A DNA stretch of 64,000 nt from Candidatus Dormiibacterota bacterium (GTDB lineage: Bacteria; Chloroflexota; Dormibacteria; Aeolococcales; Aeolococcaceae): positions 62,001 to 126,000 of the forward strand of contig PLZA01000015.1 of NCBI GenBank assembly GCA_003153505.1, read 5' to 3'. Position numbers and translations under genes: made by a program. Of this stretch, positions 63,809 through 64,000 are shown one piece after another; positions within the stretch are counted from its first letter, which is position 1, and each line of letters begins with the position of its first letter. The notes under the pieces are model-generated. The model saw nothing but the letters and a program-made list of their open reading frames with translations. It searched no databases and was not told where the DNA came from.

Positions 63809-64000
63809 ATGCGCGTGCACAGCACCGGCGACGTCGAGGAATATGCGGCCGCGGTGGAGGCCTTTCTCAAGGCTGATCCCTGCGCGCGCAACGTGCTGCT
63901 GACCATCATCGACCTGGTGCGCTCCGCGCCCCAGACCTACCCCGTGGCCCCGAGCTTCTGGTGGGTCGCGGACTCGGACGCCGTCGTCGGCGCTGCCAGC
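63809..64000 (+). CDS. Probable GNAT N-acetyltransferase, 5' part only
   Basis: An ATG at 63809 opens a frame that runs 64 codons to the window end (MRVHSTGDVEEYAAAVEAFL..., then ...SFWWVADSDAVVGAAS). The N-terminal helix and the strand before the cut resemble the start of GNAT acetyltransferases, but the acetyl-CoA motif is beyond the window. The gene is cut by the window edge, not broken. Confidence 0.5.
   Translation, partial: MRVHSTGDVEEYAAAVEAFLKADPCARNVLLTIIDLVRSAPQTYPVAPSFWWVADSDAVVGAAS

Overview
The window is high-GC bacterial chromosome (about two thirds G+C by eye), almost wholly coding, with many GTG starts and 1-4 base stop/start overlaps. The gene set (small PurL with separate PurS and PurQ, GuaB3-type IMPDH-like protein, split AccC/PycB-like pair, methionine synthase, Lys/Ala-rich histone-like protein, LipM, Get3/ArsA-type ATPase with Hsp20-like tail) suggests a Terrabacteria lineage such as Dormibacterota/Chloroflexota or a deep actinobacterial relative. 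The phylum is an inference; there is no rRNA gene here to fix it. At least ten presumed first genes of transcripts have a TANNNT box 6-12 bases before the start codon, the arrangement expected for leaderless mRNAs.

Layout: 0-1.1 kb holds a RibD/DHFR-like reductase and a VOC protein. 1.1-9.2 kb is a minus-strand purine operon purB-purC-purS-purQ-purL-purF followed by a threonine dehydratase; a 128-bp, very strongly self-complementary element separates purS from purQ. 9.2-13 kb is a plus-strand cluster of glycerophosphodiesterase, ECF sigma factor and a large membrane-anchored Ig/propeller protein (probable anti-sigma-like partner). 13-17 kb is a biotin-dependent carboxylase pair (with a carboxyltransferase domain that has lost its metal ligands) plus a methyltransferase. 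17-21.6 kb is guaB3-guaA-purD-purE. 21.7-31 kb holds glutamate dehydrogenase, a histone-H1-like protein, threonine aldolase, a diguanylate cyclase, surface and envelope proteins, an LPG-synthase/flippase-like membrane protein, a sugar epimerase and IF-1. 31-46.7 kb holds metH, two tandem GT87-like membrane proteins preceded by a 34-codon ORF, a response regulator, thiolase, a PMT-type glycosyltransferase, a class I amidotransferase-like peptidase, TldD/TldE and an orphan peptide-binding lipoprotein.

46.8-55.6 kb is a NarL-type two-component system followed by the aspartate-family operon hom-thrC-thrB-lysC, then ychF and lipM. 55.6-59.5 kb is a decayed accessory island: remnants of DUF222/HNH nuclease genes, a frameshifted IS3-family transposase tail, an intact secreted seven-repeat protein and a GNAT acetyltransferase. 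59.5-64 kb is a plus-strand cluster: a tail-anchored membrane protein, a Get3d-like ATPase, a small CxxC protein, a site-2 protease, a NUDIX hydrolase, a CaCA-type cation exchanger and a GNAT gene cut by the window end.

The most interesting candidates are the GET-like module (59519-61492), the structured purS-purQ element (6545-6672), the metal-site-less PycB-like protein, the IF-1 with a basic N-terminal extension, and the pervasive leaderless promoter pattern. All functional claims come from motif reading by eye; no alignment, folding or database search was run.
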